From an uncultured Oxalobacteraceae bacterium (GTDB lineage: Bacteria > Pseudomonadota > Gammaproteobacteria > Burkholderiales > Burkholderiaceae_D): a stretch of DNA of 64,000 nt. The notes beneath the pieces are model-generated. The model saw only the letters and a list, made by a program, of their open reading frames with translations. It was not told the DNA's origin and made no database searches. The DNA is taken from NCBI GenBank assembly GCA_903893945.1, contig CAITOF010000101.1:1-64000 (forward strand), written 5' to 3'. Below, piece after piece: positions 27,755-36,157 of the stretch (positions are counted from its first letter, which is position 1; every line of letters starts with the position of its first letter). A program made the translations under genes and the position numbers.

Positions 27755-28837
27755 TCAATTCGATTCCTTGATCAGGCGACCGGCACTATTCTGGATTGGC
27801 CTTGCATTCATGGGATAAAGTCGACTGAAGATGCCGATCTGATCCTGGGAAAATTCAACGGGCTCTTTAAACACGATCCACAACACCCCTTCCGTGCAGG
27901 GAGGGGTCGTCAGCGAGCCCATGTAGGTATAGTATTGACGGTTGACGGGCAGGATCTGGTTCAAGTCTATGGTGCCGGGTGGCTGGACCGTGTCATTTTT
28001 CTCAAGCGGCAGGTAATTCCAGATGGTTTGGACCAGGCTGTTGGCTTTACCCTGTTGCACCAGCACCGCCAGCACAACCAGCTTCCCATCGATATCCTTG
28101 TGCACCAGGTGGACCACCATATCAAAGCCTGCGCCATTGACGCGTTCTTCCGCGGGTTTGTGGAAATGGAACTGGACCAGATCATAACGTCGTCCGAGGA
28201 TGGTAATGCTGTTTCCTGCGCCAAGATTGACCTGGATCGTGTGACCATTATCGACCACGTTGAAACGCACCGGTTTATAGTCAAAAACAACTGGCTCCAA
28301 TTCGACGCGTATGCCGTCACGAATATCAATCGGTGACTGCCTTTCACCCGTGTCACATTTGGCATTGGCCGGGTCAATTTTACCCCAGCGCATGGGGCCG
28401 CCGTCGCCGTCGTAACTCCAGTGTACGTCGTGGGACAGCATGGCATTATCGCTGGCCAGATTGGCGCCGTGCGGCATTGCAGATGGACCGGCCGATGATT
28501 TTGCCGGCTTTGGTGTCAGCGCCTGTGCGGCTTTGATACGTTCGTTTTCTTTACGCAGCTCGGCCATCTTTTTGGCAATCCGGTTTGCCAGTTCATCCGG
28601 GCTGAGCTCATCCTTCGCAGCGGGCGGTGGGGTCGCCTTGGTTGGTGCCTTGGGTTTCAGGGTGCCGTCGGCATTTTCCAGGTTTTTTAATTTATTCGGT
28701 AATGCATCCGGTGTTATGGGTTTGCTGGGTTCAGTCTCATCAGCAGCATGCAGCGGGCCACTGACAATGGCCGTGACGGTCAGCAGCCAGGCAGTAATAA
28801 GCAGCGTCTGGATGGCGTTGGCGGATAAGCTGCGCAT
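27755..28837 (-). CDS. Alpha-type carbonic anhydrase with long N-terminal extension
   Basis: A 360-residue exported protein; a signal peptide ends at about residue 31 (PLHAAD). Residues 32-135 are a Pro/Lys/Ala-rich extension with a charged helical part (SPDELANRIAKKMAELRKENERIKAA) that looks like a short coiled coil. The alpha-carbonic-anhydrase domain starts at HWSYDGDGGPMRWG (about 139). Zinc ligands are His224, His226 (QFHFHKPAEE) and His243 (VVHLVH), and the substrate-pocket motif SLTTPPCTEGVLW is intact. It hydrates CO2 to bicarbonate in the periplasm. The enzyme core is normal length; the extension is unusual and may mediate oligomerisation or cell-wall contact. Confidence 0.93.
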   Translation of the reverse strand: MRSLSANAIQTLLITAWLLTVTAIVSGPLHAADETEPSKPITPDALPNKLKNLENADGTLKPKAPTKATPPPAAKDELSPDELANRIAKKMAELRKENERIKAAQALTPKPAKSSAGPSAMPHGANLASDNAMLSHDVHWSYDGDGGPMRWGKIDPANAKCDTGERQSPIDIRDGIRVELEPVVFDYKPVRFNVVDNGHTIQVNLGAGNSITILGRRYDLVQFHFHKPAEERVNGAGFDMVVHLVHKDIDGKLVVLAVLVQQGKANSLVQTIWNYLPLEKNDTVQPPGTIDLNQILPVNRQYYTYMGSLTTPPCTEGVLWIVFKEPVEFSQDQIGIFSRLYPMNARPIQNSAGRLIKESN

Positions 28838-29101
28838 GATGTTGGCAAATAGAAGTTGGGGTTCTATTGATTACGGATGAATTGGCAGAAACTTGAATTT
28901 TAACTATGCCCAAAAAAACCTTCGCGGTGTCTGCGTTGAATAGTTGTCAATATGCGGTCAGCATGGCGACAGACTGTTTTGTCGCGATGCATAATTTTTT
29001 GTTATCAATATTAGCGGTCGCTTTGGTTGTGGATGCCATTGGTCGGGCTGTACCGGCCGCCATCCGGGAAGAGGGGATCCGTGCGTATCGAATCTGGGGC
29101 A
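28838..29101. other. Gap upstream of the carbonic anhydrase gene
   Basis: A 264-base stretch between the carbonic anhydrase start and the end of the DUF1289 gene. It should hold the carbonic anhydrase promoter on the minus strand. A 77-codon plus-strand frame at 28906-29139 has no recognisable protein or ribosome-binding site and runs into the DUF1289 gene, so I do not call it. Confidence 0.4.
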
Positions 29102-29305
29102 TCATTTTTTATCGTTCAGCGTCGTGGTTTGCCGTCTGAACTTTATTTTCTGCCAGATCTGCTGTCTGGTTTCTTCGCTGGCACCGCCCCAGATGCTGAT
29201 TTCCTCCAGGGTTCTCCAGCAGCCGTCACACAGCCCTGACGCTGGATTCATGTGACATAAATTAACGCAGGGTGACGGTGTGCCGGGCCAGGTCCTGCGC
29301 CTCAT
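29102..29305 (-). CDS. DUF1289-family small protein
   Basis: A 67-residue cytoplasmic protein with the DUF1289 cysteine pattern (SPCVNLCHMNPASGLCDGCWRT, residues 10-31), probably a metal- or Fe-S-binding knuckle. The start at 29305 overlaps the stop of the upstream flavoprotein gene as ATGA, indicating translational coupling; a longer frame reading back into that gene is not used. DUF1289 proteins are often encoded next to other small redox or RNA-related genes. The function is unknown. Confidence 0.82.
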   Translation of the reverse strand: MRRRTWPGTPSPCVNLCHMNPASGLCDGCWRTLEEISIWGGASEETRQQIWQKIKFRRQTTTLNDKK

Positions 29306-30543
29306 TTTTTTTGTGCAAGCCAGTTCAGTACGCCTTTGCCGGCCACTTTGCCACTGGCAAAACAGGCGGTCAGCAGGTACCCACCGGTGGGTGCTTCCCA
29401 ATCCAGCATTTCACCGGCACAGAAAACTCCCGGCATTTCCTTTAACATCAGGTCATTGTGCATCGATTCCAGTTTTACACCGCCAGCAGTGCTGATGACT
29501 TCGCTAATCGGGCGCGTGGACAACAGGGTTACCGGAAGTGCCTTGATTGCGTTGGCCAGCAATACCGGGCTCTGCAGGGTTTCAGGTGTGCAGAGTTCGC
29601 GTAACAGTCCGGTTTTTACGCCGCGCAGATTTAAACGGCTTTGCAGGTGACCGGCAACAGAGCGTGAACCCCGTGGATGTTCACAATGCTGGATGGCGCG
29701 GTGCAGGGGCAGGTCAGGCAGGAGATCCAGCGTAATCTGCGTGCTGCCGTTGCCCTTGATCTGATCACGCAGCAAGCCCGATAATGCGTAAATCAGGCTG
29801 CCTTCAACGCCATGCTCGGTGATGACAAATTGCCCCAGACGGCGCGATTTTTCTCCGGATTCATTTTGAAATGTGATGGCAACTGGACTCAATGGCTGAC
29901 CCGCAAAATGCGTCTTAAAGTAATCCGACCAATTAACGTCAAAACCGCAATTTGAAGGCTCAAGGGGCGCTATGCGCACGCCTTTTGCTTTAAGCAGCGC
30001 AACCCAGGCACCGTTCGACCCAAGTTGCGGCCAGCTGGCACCGCCGAGTGCCAACACGACAGCGTCGAACCGCTTCACGATGTCGCCAGCCGGATGGTAA
30101 AAGCGCAGCGCACCGTCTTGCCAGCCGGTCCATTTGTGGCGCATATGAAACCGCACTCCGCTGGCTCGCAGTCGATGCAGCCATGCACGCAATAACGGCG
30201 CCGCTTTCATTTCTGCAGGAAAGACACGCCCCGACGTGCCGACAAACGTATCTATGCCCAGACCCTTGGCCCAGCTGCGCAGGTTGGTTGGATTGAATTC
30301 ATAAATCCAGCGATTAATATCGTTCTGCCGCTTTCCGTAGCGGCGTATAAAATCGGCCTGATCTTCAGCATGGGTCAAATTCAATCCACCCTTACCCGCC
30401 AGCAGAAATTTCCGTCCTACCGAGGGCATGGCATCATACAGGTCGACGTCGACGCCATTTTGCGCCAATGTTTCTGCAGCCATCAGCCCGGCCGGGCCGG
30501 CGCCGATGACGGCTACATTGGGAACAGTATTTTTCAGATTCAT
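29302..30543 (-). CDS. HI0933-like flavoprotein (TIGR03862 family)
   Basis: A 413-residue FAD-dependent protein of the HI0933/YhiN-type group (NAD(P)/FAD-dependent oxidoreductase). The N-terminal dinucleotide site VAVIGAGPAGLMAAETLA (about residues 10-27) and the following GRKFLLAGKGGLNLTH are family hallmarks. The C-terminal FAD-contacting segment GVFCAGEMLDWEAPTGGYLL is intact. The reaction is not established for the family. The ATG at 30543 (MNLKNTVPNVAVIG) is preferred over an upstream frame start at 30579. It is coupled to DUF1289 by a four-base overlap. Confidence 0.85.
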   Translation of the reverse strand: MNLKNTVPNVAVIGAGPAGLMAAETLAQNGVDVDLYDAMPSVGRKFLLAGKGGLNLTHAEDQADFIRRYGKRQNDINRWIYEFNPTNLRSWAKGLGIDTFVGTSGRVFPAEMKAAPLLRAWLHRLRASGVRFHMRHKWTGWQDGALRFYHPAGDIVKRFDAVVLALGGASWPQLGSNGAWVALLKAKGVRIAPLEPSNCGFDVNWSDYFKTHFAGQPLSPVAITFQNESGEKSRRLGQFVITEHGVEGSLIYALSGLLRDQIKGNGSTQITLDLLPDLPLHRAIQHCEHPRGSRSVAGHLQSRLNLRGVKTGLLRELCTPETLQSPVLLANAIKALPVTLLSTRPISEVISTAGGVKLESMHNDLMLKEMPGVFCAGEMLDWEAPTGGYLLTACFASGKVAGKGVLNWLAQKK

Positions 30544-30583
30544 TTTAGTTAATTTTCTTGAGAGAAATTGAATCACCATCTAG

Positions 30584-30703
30584 ACTGAAGGAATCGATCG
30601 GGTATCGATGATGCGCGGCAAAATGATCGGCAACCCGGGTATCGGCGTTACCGAATTGATTCAGCCTGAATTACAGCCATTCCTGATGGGTCTGTATGAA
30701 TAA
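30584..30703 (+). pseudogene. Possible remnant of a lost gene's 3' end
   Basis: A 39-codon open stretch ends at a TAA at 30701-30703. Its translation (...RGKMIGNPGIGVTELIQPELQPF...) looks like genuine protein with a smooth C-terminus, but the frame is closed by TAG at 30581 and there is no start with a ribosome-binding site (ATGs at 30608 and 30611). It may be the tail of a deleted gene. I cannot name the parent. Confidence 0.3.
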
Positions 30704-30881
30704 AGAGAAAAAAATCTTTCCATTAATATATTTCCTGCTTGAAAGACGATTTTAAGCGAAGATATAAAATTTCGCCGGTGAAATGTTGTTTTTTGTTATT
30801 GATTTTGTCGAAATAGTTTGAATGATAGTTTCAATAATAACAATAATTATAAAAAATAAACACTAAAAATAGAGAAAAATC
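30704..30881 (+). other. AT-rich leader upstream of the MgtC-like gene
   Basis: A 178-base stretch much richer in A and T than its neighbours, ending at GTG 30882. It contains GCGAA/TTCGC arms about ten bases apart (near 30757-30776). Nothing codes here. It is the likely promoter and 5' leader of the MgtC-like gene, and perhaps a regulatory leader, because mgt genes in other bacteria are controlled that way. Confidence 0.4.
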
Positions 30882-31628
30882 GTGAGTTTTATTGATTCCT
30901 TACTGAGTTATTGGAGCGTTCCGCATATTCTCGCTAATTTTTTAATAGTGATGAATTTGATCGGTGCGCTTCTTTTGGGTCTCGCCCTGGGTTACGAGCG
31001 CAGTTACCATGGGCGCGCCGCCGGGATGCGCACCTACGGACTGGTGTGCATGGTTTCGGCCGGTGTTGTTCTGGTGAGTGGTTATCCGGAGATGTGGTAC
31101 GGCGTGCAATTTGCCAATACGAATTATCACGCAGACCCAACCCGGTCGATTCAGGGCATTGTGACCGGTATCGGTTTTTTATGTGCCGGTGTGATCATGA
31201 AAGAAGGCTTCAGTATCAGTGGATTGACGACCGCTGCGTCGCTTTGGACAGTCTCCGCGGTTGGCATATTGGTCGGCGTTGGACTTTATGTCGCAGCAAT
31301 GGCGATGGTGCTGTGTGCCATCGCGTGCATGACACTGGTGTCGAAAATTGAAGCCAGGCTTCCGGCGCGACCGGCGGTCGCCGTCATGCTGCGCTTTAAG
31401 AAAGATACCCCTCCGGATATTGAGGTCATAAAAAAGGCGGTAAGCAACCGGGGATATATGCTGGCACCAGGATCCATTTCGATAGCGCACAACGCAGGTC
31501 GCACCGAATGGCATTTTGTGGTGCTGGCTGTCGATCGCGCACACGGCGCCACGCTGCCCAACTTGTCGACCGAACTTATGGCGCTTAGCGGTATTGACGA
31601 CTTTCATCTTTCTCACGCACGCAATTAA
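30882..31628 (+). CDS. MgtC/SapB-family inner-membrane protein
   Basis: A 248-residue protein with five or so hydrophobic segments in the first 150 residues. Signature blocks are LGLALGYERSYHGRAAGMRTYGLVCM and IQGIVTGIGFLCAGVIMKEGFSISGLTTAASLW. A C-terminal soluble domain of about 80 residues has the ACT-like pattern of longer MgtC proteins. MgtC proteins act in low-magnesium adaptation and can modulate ATP synthase; they are not proven magnesium transporters. GTG at 30882 is the start, after AGAGAA. No mgtA/mgtB gene lies nearby. Confidence 0.88.
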   Translation: MSFIDSLLSYWSVPHILANFLIVMNLIGALLLGLALGYERSYHGRAAGMRTYGLVCMVSAGVVLVSGYPEMWYGVQFANTNYHADPTRSIQGIVTGIGFLCAGVIMKEGFSISGLTTAASLWTVSAVGILVGVGLYVAAMAMVLCAIACMTLVSKIEARLPARPAVAVMLRFKKDTPPDIEVIKKAVSNRGYMLAPGSISIAHNAGRTEWHFVVLAVDRAHGATLPNLSTELMALSGIDDFHLSHARN

Positions 31629-31833
31629 CCATCGCTTGGCGCGCCACGAGCCGGTCAATTCGCTACCTGCGGTACTAAAAAGGCAAATTTGTTGCCATTT
31701 TCTGCGGCCCGTTCCGGCTGAGCCCTGACTATCCTGCAGACTATTCCCATAAAGTGACGTTTTGTCGCAAAAGCGTTACCTGCCGGATGAAACTTGAATA
31801 TAGTTCATCCGTATAAGAGATCAGGAGCCTATC

Positions 31834-32577
31834 GTGACTAAATTAGAATTTCTGGACAGTTTCAAATCTGCCTGCGACGCACTGCCACCGGATCTGGTGG
31901 ATACAGCGGTCGCCGGTTATGAGCGCCAGTTTACAGACCAGTTCCTGTCTGGCCTCAGTGAGCAGTCCATCGTAGCGCAATGGGGCTCGCCCCAGCATGC
32001 AGCACTAAGGCTGAAACTGGGCACCCTGAATGGAAATTTAAAACAGGTTGTCAACGCCGAAAAAGTGGCACGAGTCGGTTTCAGCGGGTTCGGCCTGCTG
32101 ATGCTGGATCTGTTTCTGTTGATACCGGGAATGGCTTATCTTGCCCTGCTCATGACCTTCTATTTTTGTGGAGCACTGATTTATCTGGCCGGGATATTTC
32201 AAGCCTCTGCGAGCCTGGCGGGTGTGAATTTTATTGATGTACCGGCCTATTATTTTCCGGGTGACATGAGTCTGAAGGGCTCGACACACGTCACCATTGC
32301 GGATATAGACATAGTGCCTTCTGACCTAGCCGGTAACGACGAACCGGACAGGGCCAGGGAGACACCGGAGCAACCTGCTGTCCGTGATGCGTCCCCGTTG
32401 CATGAGCGGGGCATTCATATTGCCACGCATCTGGATAAACGTTCGATATGGAAGGGGATAGGTACAACGCTGTCCGGCATGCTGATTCTGGTGTTATGCC
32501 TGTTGGCGACGCGCTTTACCTTTCGCATGGTGAAGCAGTTCGCGTCCTGGCATTTCAGCGTCCTCAAAAGTGCATAG
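31834..32577 (+). CDS. DUF1700-like (HAAS) membrane protein
   Basis: A 247-residue protein: a helical N-terminal HAAS-type domain (about 1-70, LEFLDSFKSACDALPPDLVDTAVAGYERQF, with IVAQWGSPQHAA), two or three membrane segments (about 85-140) and a C-terminal membrane segment (about 212-232). Such proteins usually sit between a PadR-type regulator and a DUF2807 gene and are thought to take part in membrane sensing or anti-regulator functions. The DUF2807 gene follows by 36 bases, but no PadR gene is present upstream. The ribosome-binding site AGGAG lies just before the start. Confidence 0.75.
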   Translation: MTKLEFLDSFKSACDALPPDLVDTAVAGYERQFTDQFLSGLSEQSIVAQWGSPQHAALRLKLGTLNGNLKQVVNAEKVARVGFSGFGLLMLDLFLLIPGMAYLALLMTFYFCGALIYLAGIFQASASLAGVNFIDVPAYYFPGDMSLKGSTHVTIADIDIVPSDLAGNDEPDRARETPEQPAVRDASPLHERGIHIATHLDKRSIWKGIGTTLSGMLILVLCLLATRFTFRMVKQFASWHFSVLKSA

Positions 32578-32613
32578 CAACAGCTGGATCCCATTATTTA
32601 TAGAGGTGCAAAA

Positions 32614-33423
32614 ATGAAACTCATCACAACGTCGTTGCTGGTGCTGGCATTATTGGCGGCTGCGCTTGGCACAGTGGCCTATAACGTCATGAGCAGAAAC
32701 GTAAAACAATCGGGAACCCTTACGGTAGCCCAGGAAAAAATGGTGACCGAAACCCGCACGGTGACCCGTGACATTGAGCAGGTCGAAATGAATGGGCCCT
32801 TCGATCTTGATATCGTTAAATCGGATAAGGCGGATCTGAAAATTGAAGGAGTCGACAGGCTGCTGCCTAAAGTTGTCGTCCAGCAGGACGGCAAGGTACT
32901 GAGGATTACGACCAAGGGTATGCTGGTCATCATGAACCAGACACCCAAAATTACCTTGTCCATTCCGTCACTGACCGTTCTGACCCAGGACGGGAGTGGT
33001 GATAGTGAGATAAAAGGATTTTCCGGCGCTACGATAACGCTGAATCTGAACGGTTCGGGTAATCTGTTTTTTTCCGGGCAGTACCAGCATGTCATGGCAC
33101 AATCCAGAAGTAGCGGCAATATTGAATTGGAACTGGCGGGCAGTGATCAGGCCGATATCAGTCTGAGTGGTTCTGGCGACATTTCGGTAACCGGTAAAGT
33201 TAACAGGTTACTGGCAAATTCAACCGGTTCCGGTGACATCGATGCGGAACGATTGATTGCTCTTCAGACCGACGCCATTTCTCACGGGTCAGGCAATCTG
33301 AAATTGTACGCGACCCGGCAAGTGAGCGTGGTTTCAACCGGTACGGCGACGATTGAAATCTTTGGCAACCCTGCAAAGAAAAACATCAGTAATACCGGCG
33401 CAGGCGACGTCAGTGTCAATTAG
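32614..33423 (+). CDS. DUF2807 (head GIN domain) exported protein
   Basis: A 269-residue protein with an N-terminal membrane anchor or signal (about 1-23) and a repetitive beta-helix-like DUF2807 domain. Ser/Gly-Asp repeats recur at regular spacing (QDGSGDSEIKG, LNGSGNLFFSG, SRSSGNIELEL, LSGSGDISVTG, STGSGDIDAER, SHGSGNLKLYA, NTGAGDVSVN), one per turn of a parallel beta structure. It is likely periplasmic or lipid-associated. It forms an operon with the DUF1700-like gene. Function is unknown; the family is often linked to stress on the envelope. Confidence 0.82.
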   Translation: MKLITTSLLVLALLAAALGTVAYNVMSRNVKQSGTLTVAQEKMVTETRTVTRDIEQVEMNGPFDLDIVKSDKADLKIEGVDRLLPKVVVQQDGKVLRITTKGMLVIMNQTPKITLSIPSLTVLTQDGSGDSEIKGFSGATITLNLNGSGNLFFSGQYQHVMAQSRSSGNIELELAGSDQADISLSGSGDISVTGKVNRLLANSTGSGDIDAERLIALQTDAISHGSGNLKLYATRQVSVVSTGTATIEIFGNPAKKNISNTGAGDVSVN

Positions 33424-33723
33424 GTCTGTTCATGGCAGACCCGTGCACAAGCGGAATTAAGCAACCCGTTTTAGATCGCATTGAACGATCTTTCGTGAAA
33501 ATCAGTGATTTTAATTGAAAATGACGCAAACTGATGACAGTTGCCAATAGAGTGGTGATATAAAATTAACTATTCGCGGCATCAGCCAGTGTCATTTTTC
33601 CCAATATTTCCAAATAAATTTTGTTACTAATAGTAAATATCTGCAATAATCAGCTCGTTGTATCGTAGCAAAACGTCAGCATTTGTTTTCACTTCTCAAC
33701 GCAGATTTATTCACTGTGAAATT
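33424..33723. other. 300-base gap with small inverted repeats
   Basis: No gene is visible. GGTCTG/CAGACC (33423-33441) may end the DUF2807 transcript. AAAATCA-G-TGATTTT (33498-33512) is a perfect 7-bp inverted repeat that could be an operator for the downstream binding-protein gene. The rest is AT-rich and probably holds that gene's promoter. Confidence 0.4.
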
Positions 33724-34839
33724 ATGATACAAAAAAAGTTAGCGATTTTCCTGGGCGCACTCCTGTTGCTGCTTTTCAGTAGTTCATTGCTGGCGCAGGA
33801 AAATGCGATGCAGGCGATGGGCAAAGCAAACGCCAAAGTGGCGAAAGCGGCGTCGCGCAAAAATCATTGGGAAGGGCCCTCGGAGGGCCCCAAGTTGCAA
33901 ACTAAAAAGCGTATTGTTTTTATTGGTGGTGACATGGTTAATACCGTCATCGCTGATCTGTTCAAAGGCACCAAGGAAGCTGCCGCACTGGCTGGCTGGG
34001 AAGTGCTGCTTATTGATTGTCGTGGTGCTTGCTACCAGGGCGCTCCAGTCATCAATCAGGCAATTGGAATGAAGCCCGACGGCATCATTCTTGCCGGCGT
34101 GGATGCGACAACACAGGCAAAGGGTTTTGCCAAGGCGCAGGAAAAGAAAATTCCCGTGGTTGGCTGGCATTCGTTGTCCAAGCCAGGGCCGGTTGAAGGC
34201 CTGTTTGCTGACATCGGTTACAACCCGAGAGAAGCGGCGCAGATTGCGGCACTCTATGGCGTGACGGAAGCAAATAGCCGGACTGGCATGGTCATTCTTA
34301 CTGATAATTCAACACCGTATCTGGCGGCGAAATCGGCCGCTATTGTGGAAATTATCAAGCAATGTGAGAATTGCCGCCTGCTAAGCGTCGAGGAGTTTGT
34401 ATTGCCCGATACCGCCAACAAATTTCAAATACTGATGGAGGATCTGGTCAAGCGGTTTGGATCGCGCTGGACGCATGCGATTGCCGTCAACGATGCGTAT
34501 TTTGATTTAATGGAAAAGCCGTCAGTCGCCACCATTATTGCCGGTAACAAGCTGAAGGGGATGGCGGCTGGCGATGGTTCGACTTCCGCCTACGTGCGCC
34601 TGCATAATCCGAATTCAGTTCAGATCGGCACCATACCGGAACCCGTGAACCTGGAAGGCTGGCAATTGGTCGATGAACTGAATCGTGCGTTTTCCGGCGT
34701 CGCACCCACGGGTTTTTCAATGCCGGTGCATCTGGTCACGGACCAGAATCTTGCTTTTGATGGCGGCGCGAAGAACATGTTCGAACCCGAGAACGATTAC
34801 CGGAATCAATACAAAAAATACTGGTTTCCTAAAAATTAG
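33724..34839 (+). CDS. Sugar-type periplasmic binding protein without transporter genes
   Basis: A 371-residue exported protein; signal peptide 1-25 (cleavage near SLLAQE), then a type I periplasmic-binding fold like that of ribose/galactose-binding proteins (KRIVFIGGDMVNTVIADLFKGTKEAAALAGWEVLLIDCRG, then IILAGVDATT). The ligand is not known. The ATG at 33724 is chosen because the signal peptide begins there; the frame is open from 33658. No permease or ATPase gene is near, so it may feed a remote transporter or a membrane sensor. The Cys pair in DCRGACYQG and CENCRL could be disulfides. Confidence 0.85.
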   Translation: MIQKKLAIFLGALLLLLFSSSLLAQENAMQAMGKANAKVAKAASRKNHWEGPSEGPKLQTKKRIVFIGGDMVNTVIADLFKGTKEAAALAGWEVLLIDCRGACYQGAPVINQAIGMKPDGIILAGVDATTQAKGFAKAQEKKIPVVGWHSLSKPGPVEGLFADIGYNPREAAQIAALYGVTEANSRTGMVILTDNSTPYLAAKSAAIVEIIKQCENCRLLSVEEFVLPDTANKFQILMEDLVKRFGSRWTHAIAVNDAYFDLMEKPSVATIIAGNKLKGMAAGDGSTSAYVRLHNPNSVQIGTIPEPVNLEGWQLVDELNRAFSGVAPTGFSMPVHLVTDQNLAFDGGAKNMFEPENDYRNQYKKYWFPKN

Positions 34840-34896
34840 CGGTCAGGCCGGTGATCCGTGCGGCGCGTTGTCGCGCAGGTATTTTACATCGTAGTT

Positions 34897-34933
34897 AAAA
34901 ACACAATGAAATAAACGCATTGTGTTTTTTTTT
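34897..34933 (+). terminator. Rho-independent terminator after the binding-protein gene
   Basis: AAAAACACAATG (34897-34908) pairs with CATTGTGTTTTT (34918-34929) around a nine-base loop and is followed by more T residues to 34933. It is a clear intrinsic terminator 57 bases after the stop. Confidence 0.85.
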
Positions 34934-35076
34934 GTCTGTAATTCATACTGCCGTAGTATTTAGACAGCAGACTCGACACAATGGCATCAGTAGCGGTTGG
35001 TTTCAGTTCTGCTAGAATGAACAAACTGAGTGAACAAACTGAGTCTCCAGTTTTCTATTTTACCTGAGGTATTGTC

Positions 35077-35928
35077 GTGACTATGTTATATCCGGAATTA
35101 TTCAAATCGTTGGAACAGGTGCGTTGGAACATGGAAACTGACATTCCCTGGGATCAGTTCGATGCCTCCAAACTTACCATCGAACAGGCGCAGACCATCA
35201 AAATGAATGCGATAACGGAATGGGCCGCGTTACCGGCAACGGAAATGTTCTTGCGCGACAATCGCACCGATAGCGATTTTTCTGCGTTTATGTCGGTCTG
35301 GTTTTTTGAAGAGCAAAAACATTCACTCGTTTTGATGGAATATTTGCGGCGTTTCTACCCAGCCCTGGTGCCGACGGAAGAAGAGCTTGACAAGGTTCGA
35401 TTCGAATTTGACCCGGCGCCGGCATTGGAGACATTGATGCTGCATTTTTGCGGCGAAATTCGTTTGAACCACTGGTATCGCTGCGCCTCCGACTGGCATA
35501 CCGAACCGGTAATTAAGCATATCTACAAAATAATCAGTCAGGATGAAGCGCGTCATGGCGGTGCCTATTTGAAGTACATGAAAAAAGCACTGGTGGAATT
35601 GGGCGATGTGGCCAGTTCATCGTTTGCGAAAATCGGCGTGTTAATGGCGTCGTCTCGCCGTACGGACAAACCCTTGCATCCGACCAATCTGCATGTGAAT
35701 CAGGCGCTGTTTCCGAATGACACCATCCAGAGCCGATTGCCGGACCCCGACTGGTTAGAGCGCTGGCTGGACGGTCAGATCAAGTTTGACGATAGCTGGG
35801 AAAAGAAAGTCGTTGAGCGGATTTTGCATAACTTATCGCTGTTGTTTGAAAGAAGTTTTTCAACCGTACAGGATTTAAATCGTTATCGCAAAGAGATTTC
35901 TGCGCGCCTTGTGGCCGTTGCGGCCTGA
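35077..35928 (+). CDS. Ferritin-like di-iron protein (acyl-ACP desaturase-like)
   Basis: A 283-residue cytoplasmic helical protein. Two ExxH-type iron motifs are visible, FFEEQKHSL (near residue 85) and QDEARHGG (near 158), with additional Glu residues (EWAALPATEM near 49 and FCGEIRLNHW near 128) at the spacing of a four-helix di-iron carboxylate site. The pattern resembles acyl-ACP desaturases and related N- or C-oxygenases; the substrate cannot be told. GTG at 35077 follows TGAGGT; ATG 35083 is the alternative. The gene is flanked by a terminator upstream and a gap with tandem repeats downstream, so it is monocistronic. Confidence 0.72.
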   Translation: MTMLYPELFKSLEQVRWNMETDIPWDQFDASKLTIEQAQTIKMNAITEWAALPATEMFLRDNRTDSDFSAFMSVWFFEEQKHSLVLMEYLRRFYPALVPTEEELDKVRFEFDPAPALETLMLHFCGEIRLNHWYRCASDWHTEPVIKHIYKIISQDEARHGGAYLKYMKKALVELGDVASSSFAKIGVLMASSRRTDKPLHPTNLHVNQALFPNDTIQSRLPDPDWLERWLDGQIKFDDSWEKKVVERILHNLSLLFERSFSTVQDLNRYRKEISARLVAVAA

Positions 35929-36043
35929 TTTCGAAGACCGGGTGGTTGCTGCTTGTTACTTTTTGGGACAATCCAGAGCGCTGAATCGATGCCGGCAGTG
36001 GTAAAATAAGTGCTCTGGCTAGCCTGTGGCCTGTTTGTATGCG

Positions 36044-36076
36044 AGCGTATTTCAGCGTATTCCAGCGTATCCCAGC
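36044..36076. repeat. Three tandem 10-bp repeats
   Basis: AGCGTATTTC (36044-36053), AGCGTATTCC (36054-36063) and AGCGTATCCC (36064-36073) follow one another directly, with a partial fourth copy AGC. They lie 82 bases before the repeat-lipoprotein gene. The exact 10-base period places each copy on nearly the same helix face. Confidence 0.6.
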
Positions 36077-36157
36077 TATTGACTGCCCCTGATTTCTAAC
36101 TCAACAGGCCTATCGGCATATCGTCGGAATCAGCCCTAAAATTGACAAGGTAACGAA

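Noticed and set aside
28906-29139. 77-codon frame after the carbonic anhydrase start
   Set aside because: No family, no ribosome-binding site, overlap with the DUF1289 gene on the other strand.
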